A stretch of 64,000 nt of DNA, taken from NCBI RefSeq assembly GCF_013030985.1, contig NZ_WPYP01000004.1, positions 248,001 to 312,000 of the forward strand. The letters run 5' to 3'. The notes beneath the pieces were generated by a model. That model searched no databases, was not told where the DNA came from, and was given only the letters and a program-made list of their open reading frames with translations. How positions within the stretch are numbered: the stretch's first letter is position 1; each line of letters starts with the position of its first letter. The position numbers and the translations under genes were made by a program. Source of the DNA: Ruegeria arenilitoris (GTDB lineage: Bacteria > Pseudomonadota > Alphaproteobacteria > Rhodobacterales > Rhodobacteraceae). Positions 43,713 through 52,969 of this stretch are shown here, piece by piece.

Positions 43713-46631
43713 ATGTATGCCGAGCTGTCGATCACATCGAACTTCACTTTCCTCACCGGGGCCTCGCACCCCGAGGAGTATATGGAGCGTGCCGTCACTC
43801 TGGGCCTGCCCGCCATTGCGATTGCCGATGACAACTCGGTTGCCGGGATCGTGCGCGCCCATACCCAAGGACGCGAGATCGCCCGCAAGGTCCGGGAGCG
43901 GCTGGAGTGGGAGACGCAGAATACCGCGATCGGCCCACCCTGCCCCGATCATATCCCGAAACCGCCCTCGTACCCCATCCACGCGGTGCCGCGCCTGATC
44001 CCGGCGGCGCGGCTGATCTTCACCGACGCGCCCACCGTCACCGCCCTGCCCCTGAACCGGCAGGGCTGGGCCAACCTGTGCCGCATCCTGTCCAAGGGCC
44101 GCCTGCGCGCCGAAAAGGGCGACTGCATCCTGCACCTGTCCGACCTGTTGGAGTTCTCTGACGGTCTCCACCTGCTGCTCTGGCCACAAACGGCCCGGTC
44201 TCCGGGCGGCGCGGGCGCATGGCGGACACAGGCACAACAGCTGACGCGCCGCTTTGCCGGGCGGATGCACCTGCTGATGCACCCCCGGTATGATGGCGCA
44301 GATAGCGCATATTTCTCTGCGTTAGAGACTGAATCACAGCAGCTCGGCATCCTCACCCTCGCCAGTGCCACGCCGATGATGCATCACGGCGCCCGCCGCA
44401 AACTGGCAGATGTGGTGACCGCCATCCGCCTGCGCCGCAAGGTGGATGATCTGGGCCGTGAGGCACTGGCCAATGGCGAACAGCGCCTGCGTTCGGAACC
44501 TGAAATGCTGCGCATCTTCAAAGGCCATGAGGGCGCCGTTGCCCGCGCGCATGAGCTCAGCGAACAGCTCATTTTTTCGCTTGATGAACTGCGCTATGAA
44601 TATCCCAGCGAGGGCAGCGAGCAGGAAACCCCGACCGAACGCCTGCACCGTCTGGCGCATGAGGGGCTGAAATGGCGCTATCCGGCGGGCGCGTCCGAGA
44701 AGGCAAAAAAGATGCTCGCCCATGAACTCACCCTGATCGGCAAGCTCAAATACGAACCCTATTTCCTGACCGTCCGCGACATCGTCAGCTTCGCCCGCTC
44801 GCGCGGTATCCTCTGCCAGGGGCGCGGCTCGGCCGCCAATTCGGTGGTCTGCTTTTGCCTCGGCATCACTGAGGTCAGCCCCGAGATGGGCACGATGGTC
44901 TTCGAACGCTTCGTCTCGGAAGCCCGCGATGAGCCGCCCGATATCGATGTGGATTTCGAGCATGAACGGCGTGAAGAGGTCATCCAGCACATCTATGACC
45001 GCTATGGCCGCCACCGCGCGGGCCTGTGTGCCACCGTGATCCACTATCGCGGCAAGCGCGCCATCCGCGAGGTCGGCCGCGCCATGGGCCTGACCGAGGA
45101 CACCATCTCAGCGCTGTCTTCGCAGCTGTGGGGGTTCTTCTCGGCTGCCGGGCTCGAAGCCCAACGCATGCGCGAGATTGGCCTCGACCCCGAGGATCGG
45201 CGCCTGAAACAGACCCTAATGCTGGTTTATGAGATCAGCGGCTTCCCCCGCCACCTGTCCCAGCATGTCGGCGGCTTCATCATCACCGAAGGGCGTCTGG
45301 ATGAACTTGTGCCCATCGAAAACGCCACCATGGAGGACCGCACGGTCATCTGCTGGGACAAGGATGATATCGACAGTCTGGGCATCCTCAAGGTCGATGT
45401 CCTCAGTCTCGGGATGCTCACCTGCATCCGCAAGGCATTCGATCTGATCGGTCAGCACCACCAGACCAGCTATACGCTGGCCACCCTGCCGCCCGAGGAC
45501 CCGGCGGTTTATGACATGCTCTGCAAAGCAGACTCTGTTGGGGTGTTTCAGGTGGAATCACGTGCACAGATGAACTTTCTGCCCCGGATGCGACCGCGCA
45601 ATTTCTATGACCTGGTGATCGAGGTCGCCATTATCCGCCCCGGCCCCATTCAGGGCGACATGGTCCACCCCTATATCCGCCGCCGCAATGGCGAAGAAGA
45701 GGTCAGCTTTCCCTCGGACGAACTGGGCGAGGTGCTGGGTAAAACGCTGGGCGTGCCGCTGTTTCAGGAACAGGCGATGCAGATCGCCATTGTTGGCGCG
45801 GGCTTCACCCCCGAACAGGCCGACCGGCTGCGCCGATCGCTGGCGACCTTCAAGAAACATGGCAATGTCAGCGAATTCCGCGCGTTGTTCCTGCGTGGGA
45901 TGAAGCGCAACGGCTATGCGGACGACTTTGCCGAACGCTGCTTCTCGCAGATCGAAGGCTTCGGCTCTTACGGTTTCCCCGAAAGCCACGCGGCCAGCTT
46001 TGCGCTGCTGGTCTATGCCTCGGCCTGGATCAAATGCCACCATCCCGGCATCTTTGCCTGTGCGCTGCTGAACTCGCAGCCGATGGGGTTCTATGCCCCC
46101 GCCCAGATCGTGCGCGATGCCCGCGAACACGGGGTTCAGATACGCCCGGTCTGCATCAATGCCAGCTTCTGGGACAACGTGATGGAGCCCGACGGCCATG
46201 GTGGGCTGGCCCTGCGGCTGGGGTTCCGCCAGATCAAGGGCCTCAGCGAGGAAGATGCCAGCTGGCTGACCGCCGCGCGCGGCAATGGCTACCATCAGGT
46301 CGACGATGTCTGGCGTCGTGCCGGGTTGGGCCCGTCGGTGATCGAACGGCTGGCCGAGGCCGATGCCTTTGCCGCCTGCGACCTGACCCGGCGCGAGGCG
46401 TTGTGGCAGGCCAAGGCGATTGCCACCGCGAAACCGCTGCCCCTGTTCTCGCAGGATCTGGAGGGCGAGGCGCTGGATGAGCCCGAGGCCTATCTGCCGC
46501 AGATGACCTTGGGCGAACAGGTGGTCGAGGATTATGTCGCCACCCGCCTCAGCCTGAAGGCGCATCCGGTGGCCCTGATCCGGCATCTGCTGACACCCGA
46601 GCCGCGCGACAAAACCACACCTGTTGCGTGA
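43713..46631 (+). CDS. dnaE2: Error-prone DNA polymerase DnaE2 (ImuC), C-terminally short
   Basis: A 972-residue family C polymerase alpha subunit of the DnaE2 type for SOS translesion synthesis. The PHP domain opens YAELSITSNFTFLTGASHPEEYMERA. The polymerase core has GILCQGRGSAANS, the catalytic PDIDVDFEHERREEVI and ILKVDVLSLGMLTCIRKAF, then FGSYGFPESHAASFALLVYASAW. It ends soon after VVEDYVATRLSLKAHPVALIRHLL, so the C-terminal OB-fold region of about 100 residues present in Caulobacter or mycobacterial DnaE2 (about 1,080 residues) is missing. The globin gene follows 48 bases later. imuB is 3.9 kb downstream rather than adjacent. Confidence 0.93.
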   Translation: MYAELSITSNFTFLTGASHPEEYMERAVTLGLPAIAIADDNSVAGIVRAHTQGREIARKVRERLEWETQNTAIGPPCPDHIPKPPSYPIHAVPRLIPAARLIFTDAPTVTALPLNRQGWANLCRILSKGRLRAEKGDCILHLSDLLEFSDGLHLLLWPQTARSPGGAGAWRTQAQQLTRRFAGRMHLLMHPRYDGADSAYFSALETESQQLGILTLASATPMMHHGARRKLADVVTAIRLRRKVDDLGREALANGEQRLRSEPEMLRIFKGHEGAVARAHELSEQLIFSLDELRYEYPSEGSEQETPTERLHRLAHEGLKWRYPAGASEKAKKMLAHELTLIGKLKYEPYFLTVRDIVSFARSRGILCQGRGSAANSVVCFCLGITEVSPEMGTMVFERFVSEARDEPPDIDVDFEHERREEVIQHIYDRYGRHRAGLCATVIHYRGKRAIREVGRAMGLTEDTISALSSQLWGFFSAAGLEAQRMREIGLDPEDRRLKQTLMLVYEISGFPRHLSQHVGGFIITEGRLDELVPIENATMEDRTVICWDKDDIDSLGILKVDVLSLGMLTCIRKAFDLIGQHHQTSYTLATLPPEDPAVYDMLCKADSVGVFQVESRAQMNFLPRMRPRNFYDLVIEVAIIRPGPIQGDMVHPYIRRRNGEEEVSFPSDELGEVLGKTLGVPLFQEQAMQIAIVGAGFTPEQADRLRRSLATFKKHGNVSEFRALFLRGMKRNGYADDFAERCFSQIEGFGSYGFPESHAASFALLVYASAWIKCHHPGIFACALLNSQPMGFYAPAQIVRDAREHGVQIRPVCINASFWDNVMEPDGHGGLALRLGFRQIKGLSEEDASWLTAARGNGYHQVDDVWRRAGLGPSVIERLAEADAFAACDLTRREALWQAKAIATAKPLPLFSQDLEGEALDEPEAYLPQMTLGEQVVEDYVATRLSLKAHPVALIRHLLTPEPRDKTTPVA

Positions 46632-46679
46632 CACCTGAACCGGATATCCGCCTAGAACAGAGTCGAAAACGGACCACAC

Positions 46680-47093
46680 ATGACCCGCCCCACCCTGCCG
46701 CCGCGCTTTCCCGCAACACCGGACCAGATCAACGCACAGGTCCGCGCCTTTTACGCTCGCGTGCGCGCGGACGCCGTGCTGGGACCGGTCTTCAACAACC
46801 ACGTCACCAACTGGCCCGCGCATGAGGGCAAGATCGCGGCCTTCTGGCGCAATGCGATCCTGTTTGAACGCAGCTATGACGGCAACCCGCAGCGGGTCCA
46901 TGCCGAACGGCCCGACGTGAAACCCGAAATGTTCGCCCATTGGCTGGACCTGTTCGAAGAGGTCGCCACCCAGACCCTGCCCCCGGAAACCGCCACCCCG
47001 TGGGTCGCTCTGGCCCGGCGGATCGGGGTGGGGATGAGGGCCGGTGTACAATCGGCGCGCCAACCCAAGGACGCCCCGCCAATCCTGCGTTGA
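46680..47093 (+). CDS. Group III truncated hemoglobin
   Basis: A 137-residue globin of the truncated group III class: INAQVRAFYARVRADAVLGPVFNNHV, WPAHEGKIAAFWRNAILFERSYDGNPQRVHAERPDV (proximal His region in the F helix area), then MFAHWLDLFEEVATQTLPPETATPWVALARRIG. Such proteins bind oxygen or nitric oxide and may detoxify NO or peroxide. Cytoplasmic. It follows dnaE2 by 48 bases on the same strand and could be read from the same transcript. Confidence 0.9.
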   Translation: MTRPTLPPRFPATPDQINAQVRAFYARVRADAVLGPVFNNHVTNWPAHEGKIAAFWRNAILFERSYDGNPQRVHAERPDVKPEMFAHWLDLFEEVATQTLPPETATPWVALARRIGVGMRAGVQSARQPKDAPPILR

Positions 47094-47166
47094 TCTCACA
47101 ACATGGCGGCCATGCGATGTTAGCGATAAATTAGGGGCTATGCGGGCTGTCGAATTGGGTTTACTC

Positions 47167-47186
47167 AGGGGCAAGACAGCCCCTTT
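47167..47186 (+). terminator. Weak terminator-like hairpin after the globin gene
   Basis: AGGGGC and GCCCCT form a 6-bp stem with a 6-base loop followed by only TT, 73 bases after the globin stop. It may end the dnaE2-globin transcript. Confidence 0.35.
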
Positions 47187-47236
47187 GCGCTGCGACGGCA
47201 TAGCGCCACCACACCGACATCACCCGAGGCCAATCC

Positions 47237-48172
47237 ATGAGCACTCAGAACAACACCCTCCGGGGGCTTGGCTATGCGTTTGCAGGCTTTGCCGTCTTTG
47301 CCAGTCATGACGCGCTGATCAAGGTGTTGGGCGGCACCTATTCGGTGATGCAGATCATCTTTTTCGCCACGCTGTTTTCCTTTGTGCCGATGGCGGTCAC
47401 GATCCTGACCGACCGCACGACCGGGAATTTCCTGCCGCGCCATCCGTGGCTGGTGCTGCTGCGATCGGCCCTGGTGGTCACGTCCATGGTCTGCGCCTTC
47501 TACGCGTTCTCTGTCCTGCCGCTGGCCGAGGTTTATTCGCTGCTGTTTTCCTTCCCCCTGATCGTCACCGTCCTGTCGATCCCGTTGTTGGGAGAGATCG
47601 TGCGCGCCCAACGCTGGGCCGCTGTCGGCGTTGGCCTGATCGGGGTGCTGATCGTTCTGCGCCCCGGAACCACCGAGATCACGCTGGGCCACCTCGCAGC
47701 ACTGACAGCGGCGTTCTGCAGCGCCTTCGGCTCGGTCCTCGTGCGCAAGATCGGCAACGAGGAACGCTCAGCCGTGCTGATCCTCTACCCGATGCTGCTG
47801 GCCATTGTGGTGATGAGCCTGATGCAACCCGCGGTCTATCAACCGCCCTCGCTGCTGCATCTGGCAATGATGGCGCTGGTCGGCGTGTTCTCGGTGATCG
47901 CGCAACATCTGATCATCCTTGCCTATCGTGCGGCCCCTGCAGGGGTCGTGGCCCCCAGCCAATACAGCCAGATCATCTGGGCCACGCTGTTCGGCATGAT
48001 CTTCTTTGGCGAGCACCCGGACGGCTGGGTCGCTGTCGGGGCCAGCATCATCATCGCATCGGGCGTGTTCGTGGTCTGGCGCGAGAGCCGGTCGAACGCC
48101 TCGGCCAATACACCGGTTCTGCGGGTTCGGTCGCCGCGGTCAGATACAGGGGCGTCAAGGCCGGGGAAGTGA
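47237..48172 (+). CDS. EamA/DMT family transporter
   Basis: A 311-residue inner-membrane transporter with ten helices in two EamA repeats. It starts GLGYAFAGFAVFASHDALIKVLGGTYSVMQIIFFATLFSF, with PLAEVYSLLFSFPLIVTVLSIPLLGE closing the first repeat and PAGVVAPSQYSQIIWATLFGMIFFGEHPDGW closing the second. The C-terminal tail is basic. It resembles RhaT/S-adenosylmethionine-uptake style DMT proteins, but the substrate is not predictable. Confidence 0.88.
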   Translation: MSTQNNTLRGLGYAFAGFAVFASHDALIKVLGGTYSVMQIIFFATLFSFVPMAVTILTDRTTGNFLPRHPWLVLLRSALVVTSMVCAFYAFSVLPLAEVYSLLFSFPLIVTVLSIPLLGEIVRAQRWAAVGVGLIGVLIVLRPGTTEITLGHLAALTAAFCSAFGSVLVRKIGNEERSAVLILYPMLLAIVVMSLMQPAVYQPPSLLHLAMMALVGVFSVIAQHLIILAYRAAPAGVVAPSQYSQIIWATLFGMIFFGEHPDGWVAVGASIIIASGVFVVWRESRSNASANTPVLRVRSPRSDTGASRPGK

Positions 48173-48303
48173 CGCGCAATCAACCGGGCACAGGTGCAAC
48201 AGAACGGGACCAGCCAACGAAAACGCCGTCATTTAACGTGAGTATTGCAATATGCGCGAATAAACAGAGCGTTGATCGACCCCTGCAATTTAGAGAACAT
48301 CAT

Positions 48304-48894
48304 ATGAGACTTACTTCGACGCTTTTGGCCTTGGTGGTTCCAACCATGTCAGCGATGGCTGCTGACAATACCACGACCAGAATTATCGCCGAACATGATG
48401 GATCCAGATTTTACACGGAACTATCTGTCCAGGAATGCACCCTCACGGAAGAACAGTGGGAAAAACAAAAGGATGGTAGTCGTATTCTCTGGCATTATGC
48501 AGAGTTGGATCTTGTCGGCGCGCAACTCACCCATCCAATGGACGCCATGAGTGACGACATTAAGGCGCAGCTTGCCGAAGCCGGAAATCCAATCCCGGAC
48601 TCCAAGGTTTTTGATGGGCGCGACTCGGACAATCCCTATGTCTCATTCACAATTTCTGCGCGTGACGGTTGGTCCGGCCCACAAGAATACTGGCACGAGC
48701 GCAAAACCGCTCAGAAGAAAATCGAAAAAGGTAAAGCAATCTGGAGCGATCGCAACGGTGGCGATACGCATGTCGTCATTTCATTGGGTCATATTTTGGT
48801 GCTGTTTCATGGCGAGGACACATACTCCAAAACAGAAGAAGTCGCGCTGAGAATTAAATCTTACATTGAAGAAAACTGCGAGTTCCTCGGTTAA
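48304..48894 (+). CDS. Secreted protein of unknown function, AT-rich gene
   Basis: A 196-residue protein with a signal peptide (about 1-20, PTMSAMAA) and a mature domain of mixed charge (DNTTTRIIAEHDGSRFYTELSVQEC ... EENCEFLG). Two cysteines near the ends of the mature chain could form a disulfide. I recognise no family. The gene is visibly more AT-rich than all its neighbours, with codons such as AAA, GAA and ATT frequent, which suggests transfer. It is convergent with the formaldehyde dehydrogenase gene. Confidence 0.75.
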   Translation: MRLTSTLLALVVPTMSAMAADNTTTRIIAEHDGSRFYTELSVQECTLTEEQWEKQKDGSRILWHYAELDLVGAQLTHPMDAMSDDIKAQLAEAGNPIPDSKVFDGRDSDNPYVSFTISARDGWSGPQEYWHERKTAQKKIEKGKAIWSDRNGGDTHVVISLGHILVLFHGEDTYSKTEEVALRIKSYIEENCEFLG

Positions 48895-48915
48895 GTTCGG
48901 AAGGCACAGTGGGAA

Positions 48916-48937
48916 CAGGCCGCGCAATTGCGGCCTG
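48916..48937. terminator. Hairpin at a convergent gene junction
   Basis: CAGGCCGC and GCGGCCTG form an 8-bp perfect stem with a 6-base loop in the 56-base gap between two convergent stops. There is no clear T-tract on either side; it probably acts for both genes. Confidence 0.5.
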
Positions 48938-48950
48938 CAATAACCAGGTG

Positions 48951-50063
48951 TCAGTAAACTACAACCGACCGGATGCTCTCACCTTTATGCATCAGGTCGA
49001 AGCCGTGGTTGATGTCGTCCAGACCCATGGTGTGGGTGATCATTGGGTCGATCTCGATCTTCCCTTCCATGTACCAGTCGACGATCTTGGGCACGTCGGT
49101 CCGGCCACGGGCACCACCAAAGGCTGTGCCGCGCCACGAACGACCGGTGACCAGCTGGAACGGACGGGTCGAGATTTCGGCGCCAGCGGGTGCCACACCG
49201 ATGATGATGGACTCACCCCAGCCTTTATGCGCCGCTTCCAAAGCGGTCCGCATCACGCCGACATTGCCGGTGGCATCAAAGGTGTAATCCGCGCCGCCCT
49301 TGGTCAGGTTGACCAGATAGGGCACCAGATCGCCCTCGACCTCGGTCGGGTTCACGAAGTCGGTCATGCCGAATTTCTGGGCCATTTCCACTTTGGCGGG
49401 GTTCAGATCAACGCCGACGATCTGATCGGCTCCGGCCAGACGCAGGCCCTGGATGACGTTCAGGCCGATACCGCCCAGACCGAACACGATGGCACGGCTG
49501 CCGATTTCCACCTTGGCGGTGTTGATCACCGCGCCGATACCGGTGGTTACACCACAGCCGATGTAGCAGATCTTGTCGAACGGCGCGTCCTCACGCACTT
49601 TGGCCAATGCGATTTCCGGCAGAACCGTGTGGTTTGCGAAGGTCGAGCAGCCCATGTAGTGCAGGATCGGCGTGCCATCCAACATCGAAAAGCGCGAGGT
49701 GCCGTCGGGCATCAGGCCCTTGCCCTGCGTCTCACGGATCGCCTGACACAGGTTGGTTTTCGGGTTCAGGCAGTATTCGCACTCACGGCATTCGGGGGTG
49801 TAGAGCGGGATCACGTGATCGCCCGGTTTCAGGCTGGTGACACCCGGGCCGACCTCGACCACTACGCCTGCGCCTTCGTGCCCCAGAATGGCCGGGAAAA
49901 GGCCTTCGGGATCGGCACCCGACAGGGTGAATTCATCGGTGTGGCAGATGCCGGTGGCCTTGATTTCCACCAGAACCTCGCCCGCCTTGGGGCCTTCGAG
50001 GTTCACATCCATCACTTCCAAAGGTTTGCCGGCCTGAACGGCGACGGCGGCACGGGTACGCAT
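48951..50063 (-). CDS. S-(hydroxymethyl)glutathione dehydrogenase (class III alcohol dehydrogenase)
   Basis: A 370-residue zinc-dependent dehydrogenase oxidising the glutathione adduct of formaldehyde, and often reducing S-nitrosoglutathione. Catalytic zinc ligands lie in [27 protein letters not shown] and the later [10 protein letters not shown]. The structural zinc site is [15 protein letters not shown] and the NAD site is [14 protein letters not shown]. It starts [17 protein letters not shown] at 50063; a 14-codon extension is rejected. The usual partner S-formylglutathione hydrolase is not adjacent. The gene is known as adhI or frmA/flhA in relatives, so no symbol is forced. Confidence 0.93.
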   Translation of the reverse strand: MRTRAAVAVQAGKPLEVMDVNLEGPKAGEVLVEIKATGICHTDEFTLSGADPEGLFPAILGHEGAGVVVEVGPGVTSLKPGDHVIPLYTPECRECEYCLNPKTNLCQAIRETQGKGLMPDGTSRFSMLDGTPILHYMGCSTFANHTVLPEIALAKVREDAPFDKICYIGCGVTTGIGAVINTAKVEIGSRAIVFGLGGIGLNVIQGLRLAGADQIVGVDLNPAKVEMAQKFGMTDFVNPTEVEGDLVPYLVNLTKGGADYTFDATGNVGVMRTALEAAHKGWGESIIIGVAPAGAEISTRPFQLVTGRSWRGTAFGGARGRTDVPKIVDWYMEGKIEIDPMITHTMGLDDINHGFDLMHKGESIRSVVVY

Positions 50064-50193
50064 GGTGCTTGTCTCCCAGTCAAATTTGCCCCGACCCTGC
50101 GTCAATTGCAGGGTGTTTTCAACTGTCGTTTCGTGACAGATTGGCTAATGACTTGATATTGCAGAAACGACATTGCCGGAAAGAGGAGCGCCA

Positions 50194-50484
50194 ATGCGCC
50201 GTTTTATCCCGATCCTGATCCTGCTGGCCGCTTGCACCCAGACCCCGCCCGCACCCGAGGACGCCCGCCTTGCGCCCGAAGCGGCACCGGTCGATCTGGC
50301 CTTTTGTGAGGGCGACGCCTTTGCCAGTTCCGTTGGTCAGCCGGTTTCGACCATTCAGGCCGCGCTGCCCGAACGCGCGCGCGTGCTGGGACCCGATGGC
50401 CTGGCCACGCAGGATTACCGCATCGACCGGTTGAACGTGTTCGTTGATGAGGGTGGGATCATTCAGCGCCTGACCTGCGGGTAA
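50194..50484 (+). CDS. I78 family peptidase-inhibitor-like lipoprotein
   Basis: A 96-residue lipoprotein with lipobox LAAC at residues 11-14. The mature part has the I78 pattern: FCEGDAFASSVGQPVSTIQAALPERARVLGPDGLATQDYRIDRLNVFVDEGGIIQRLTCG, two cysteines framing a potato-inhibitor-like fold. Family members inhibit serine peptidases; whether this one does is unknown. AAGAGGAGCGCCA precedes the ATG at 50194. It lies directly upstream of imuB. Confidence 0.85.
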   Translation: MRRFIPILILLAACTQTPPAPEDARLAPEAAPVDLAFCEGDAFASSVGQPVSTIQAALPERARVLGPDGLATQDYRIDRLNVFVDEGGIIQRLTCG

Positions 50485-50514
50485 GCGTAGACTCTGCAGG
50501 CGATTCTACGGTAA

Positions 50515-50529
50515 GAACAAAATGGGAAC
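50515..50529. promoter_or_regulatory. Perfect LexA box upstream of imuB
   Basis: GAAC-AAAATGG-GAAC exactly matches the alphaproteobacterial LexA direct-repeat operator (GTTC-N7-GTTC on the other strand) and ends 16 bases before the imuB start. With the dnaE2 box it indicates SOS control of imuB from its own promoter. Confidence 0.8.
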
Positions 50530-50545
50530 ATTTTGATGTCTGCCG

Positions 50546-52198
50546 ATGCCCAAACGCCGAATACTCTCACTGTGGTTCCCCCGTCTGGGGGCTGAACGGC
50601 TGGTCCGCGCCGCGCGGGGCCTGCAGGATGGGCCTTTGGCCGTGGTGGCCGAACAGTCGAACATGCAGGTCATCACCTCGCTGAATACTGAGGCCCACGC
50701 CGCCGGTCTGCGCGTCGGTCAACCGGTGCGTGACGCCCATGCCATGTGTGCGGCGCTGGTGACGCGCCCCCGCAACGCCCCAGCCGAGGCCGCGTTTCTG
50801 ACCGCTTTGCGCCGTTGGGCGGGCAAGTTCAGCCCATGGGTGGCTGAGGAGACGCCGGATGGGCTGATCGTCGATCTGTCCGGCTGCGCCCATCTGTTCG
50901 GCGGTGAAGAGGCGTTGCTGAGCGTCCTTGAAACCGACTGCGCCGATATGGGGCTGAGCGTGCAGATGGGCATCGCCAACACGCTGGGCGCGGCCTGGGC
51001 TTTGGCGCGCTATGCCGGGCAAGAGGCCACCTCTGACCGCAACGGCGACGCCATCAGCCAAGAGGCCCGCGCCACCCGCGCCCGGGCGGGCAAACGGCGG
51101 CACTGGACCAAGGGCGGCGCCGCGCCGCAGGTGATGGCCTTGGGCGGCGGCGCACGCATTGCCGCGCCGGGGCAATCCTATGGCGCGCTCAGCCCCCTGC
51201 CCATTGCGGCGCTGCGGCTGGAGGATCAGGTGGTCGCGCAACTGAACCGCCTAGGCCTGCGCCGGATCGGCGATCTGCTGGGGCAACCGCGTGCCTCGCT
51301 GGCCCGGCGCTTCGGACGCGGGCTGGTGCTGCGGCTGGATCAGGCGATGGGCAGCGCGCCCGAGCCGGTCTCGCCCGCCCGCCCGCCACACCACTTTGCG
51401 GTGCGGATGACTCTGCCCAACCCGATCGGGTTGACCGAAGACGTGATGGCCGCCATCGATCGGGTGCTGCCGACGCTCTGCGCCAAGCTGGAAGAGAAGG
51501 GCCGCGGCGTCCGTACTCTGCGGCTTGAGGCGCATCGCGCCGATCAGGCGGCCGAGATCATCGAGGTCGGACTGGCCCGCCCAACCCATGACAAACACCG
51601 CATTCGCCCTTTGTTAGAGATGAAAATCGACCAGATCGACGCGGGCTATGGCATCGACATGCTGCGGCTCGAGGCGATCCAGACCGAGCCCATCCACGCC
51701 CGCACAGTGGCTGGCCATGCCGAAGCCCGCCGCGTGGCCCGCGAGCGGCTGGAGGGCAACACCGCCGTCGATGACCTGATCGGCAAGCTGGGCGCACGGG
51801 TGGGGTTGGAGGCGATCACACGGCGACACCCCGCAGCCTCGCATATCCCCGAGAAAACCGCGCAAACGCTGGCGGCGGCGTGGTCGGAACCGGCACGCGA
51901 CTGGCCCGCTCCACCGCGTCCGCGCCCCTTGCAGATGTGGCAACCCGAACCGGTGATGGCCCCGGAAACCCCGGACGTTCCAACCGCCTTTCGCTGGCGG
52001 GGCCGCGACTGGCAACTGGCGCAGGCCACCGGCCCGGAACGGATCGCCCCGGAATGGTGGCTGGACGACCCCAACTGGCGCAGCGGCGTACGCGATTATT
52101 GGGTGGTGGTGACCGAACAGGGAGAGCGGCTGTGGCTGTTCTACGGCCATGGCGGCACCCTGTCGGCGGGATGGTTCTGTCAGGGACAGTTTGGCTGA
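50546..52198 (+). CDS. imuB: ImuB, Y-family polymerase-like mutasome scaffold
   Basis: A 550-residue protein of the ImuB/DinB2-like branch of Y-family polymerases. RILSLWFPRLGAERLVRA replaces the catalytic DxD of active polymerases, so it should be inactive and act as the hub linking DnaE2, ImuA and the beta clamp. Other parts are GLIVDLSGCAHLFGGEEALL, GIANTLGAAWALARY, helix-hairpin-helix LGLRRIGDLLGQPRASLARRFG and a long C-terminal tail (RPLQMWQPEPVMAP ... LWLFYGHGGTLSAGWFCQGQFG). imuA, usually just upstream, is replaced by the I78 lipoprotein gene. A LexA box precedes it. Confidence 0.92.
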   Translation: MPKRRILSLWFPRLGAERLVRAARGLQDGPLAVVAEQSNMQVITSLNTEAHAAGLRVGQPVRDAHAMCAALVTRPRNAPAEAAFLTALRRWAGKFSPWVAEETPDGLIVDLSGCAHLFGGEEALLSVLETDCADMGLSVQMGIANTLGAAWALARYAGQEATSDRNGDAISQEARATRARAGKRRHWTKGGAAPQVMALGGGARIAAPGQSYGALSPLPIAALRLEDQVVAQLNRLGLRRIGDLLGQPRASLARRFGRGLVLRLDQAMGSAPEPVSPARPPHHFAVRMTLPNPIGLTEDVMAAIDRVLPTLCAKLEEKGRGVRTLRLEAHRADQAAEIIEVGLARPTHDKHRIRPLLEMKIDQIDAGYGIDMLRLEAIQTEPIHARTVAGHAEARRVARERLEGNTAVDDLIGKLGARVGLEAITRRHPAASHIPEKTAQTLAAAWSEPARDWPAPPRPRPLQMWQPEPVMAPETPDVPTAFRWRGRDWQLAQATGPERIAPEWWLDDPNWRSGVRDYWVVVTEQGERLWLFYGHGGTLSAGWFCQGQFG

Positions 52199-52215
52199 AT
52201 TGACCTGATTAGGGT

Positions 52216-52941
52216 CTATTTTCCGCGATACACCAGCCAATCCGGCAGGTAATCCAGCAGTCGGATCACCCAGGAAAACGGGGCTGGAAAATCGGTACGG
52301 AAGCGACGGCGCGACATTGCTTTGACCACCCGCTCTGCCGCATCCTCGGGCGTCATCAGCATCGGCATATTAAAGTTGTTCTTCTCGGTCAGCCGGGTCT
52401 TGATGAAGCCCGGATTGACGATCCGCACCGTCACCCCGGTGTCCTTCAGATCGAACCGCATCGTTTCGGCCAGCGAGACCAGCGCCGCCTTGCTGGCTGC
52501 ATATCCCACCGCAGCCGGCAAACCGCGATAGCCGGACAGCGAGCCGATCAGCGTGATATCCCCCCGGCCCTCACGAACAAACCGCGGCACCGTCTCGCCC
52601 ATAACCCGCAGCGCGCCGGTGTAGTTCACATCGGTCATTGCCAAGACGGCCTCGGTCTCCCAATCGGCCGAGCGCATCGGCTCATAAGACCCGGCGTTGT
52701 ACACCAACCCATCCACCTCTCCGGCCTCAACCGCGGCACGACGCACCGAGTCCAGATCGGTCACGTCACAGGGCACCGCCTGCGCGTTGGGTAACGCGGC
52801 GCAGATCTCGGCCAGGCGGTCGGCATTGCGGGCAGAAAGAACCAGATGCGCACCCTGACGGCTAAGTGCCTCGGCCAGCGCCCGGCCCAGCCCTTCGCTG
52901 GCGCCGATGATCCAATAGGTTTTTCCGTCAAAACTGCTCAT
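52216..52941 (-). CDS. Short-chain dehydrogenase, likely ECF-sigma controlled
   Basis: A 241-residue SDR with NAD(P) motif GASEGLGRALAEAL near residue 13, YNAGSYE, the catalytic Ser in LIGSLSGYRGLP and Tyr-Lys in GYAASKAALVS. The C-terminus carries a hydrophobic/amphipathic tail (SWVIRLLDYLPDWLVYRGK) that may associate with membranes. Divergent from the flavin amine-oxidase operon; both have a TGATCC-N16-CGTA promoter. SDRs of this kind accompany lipid-modifying amine-oxidase clusters in the RpoE/ChrR regulon of Rhodobacter, which suggests a lipid or fatty-acid substrate. Substrate not proven. Confidence 0.87.
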   Translation of the reverse strand: MSSFDGKTYWIIGASEGLGRALAEALSRQGAHLVLSARNADRLAEICAALPNAQAVPCDVTDLDSVRRAAVEAGEVDGLVYNAGSYEPMRSADWETEAVLAMTDVNYTGALRVMGETVPRFVREGRGDITLIGSLSGYRGLPAAVGYAASKAALVSLAETMRFDLKDTGVTVRIVNPGFIKTRLTEKNNFNMPMLMTPEDAAERVVKAMSRRRFRTDFPAPFSWVIRLLDYLPDWLVYRGK

Positions 52942-52969
52942 GCGCCCATTCCAGTTGCATCTGATCTGG

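Noticed and set aside
46628-46825. Continuation of dnaE2 in another frame after its stop
   Set aside because: The downstream frames do not encode an OB-fold-like sequence and the globin gene starts after 48 bases, so a simple frameshift does not explain the short protein.
45558-47201. A 547-codon minus-strand frame opposite dnaE2 and the globin gene
   Set aside because: Both opposite genes are firmly identified and this frame has low-complexity shadow composition.
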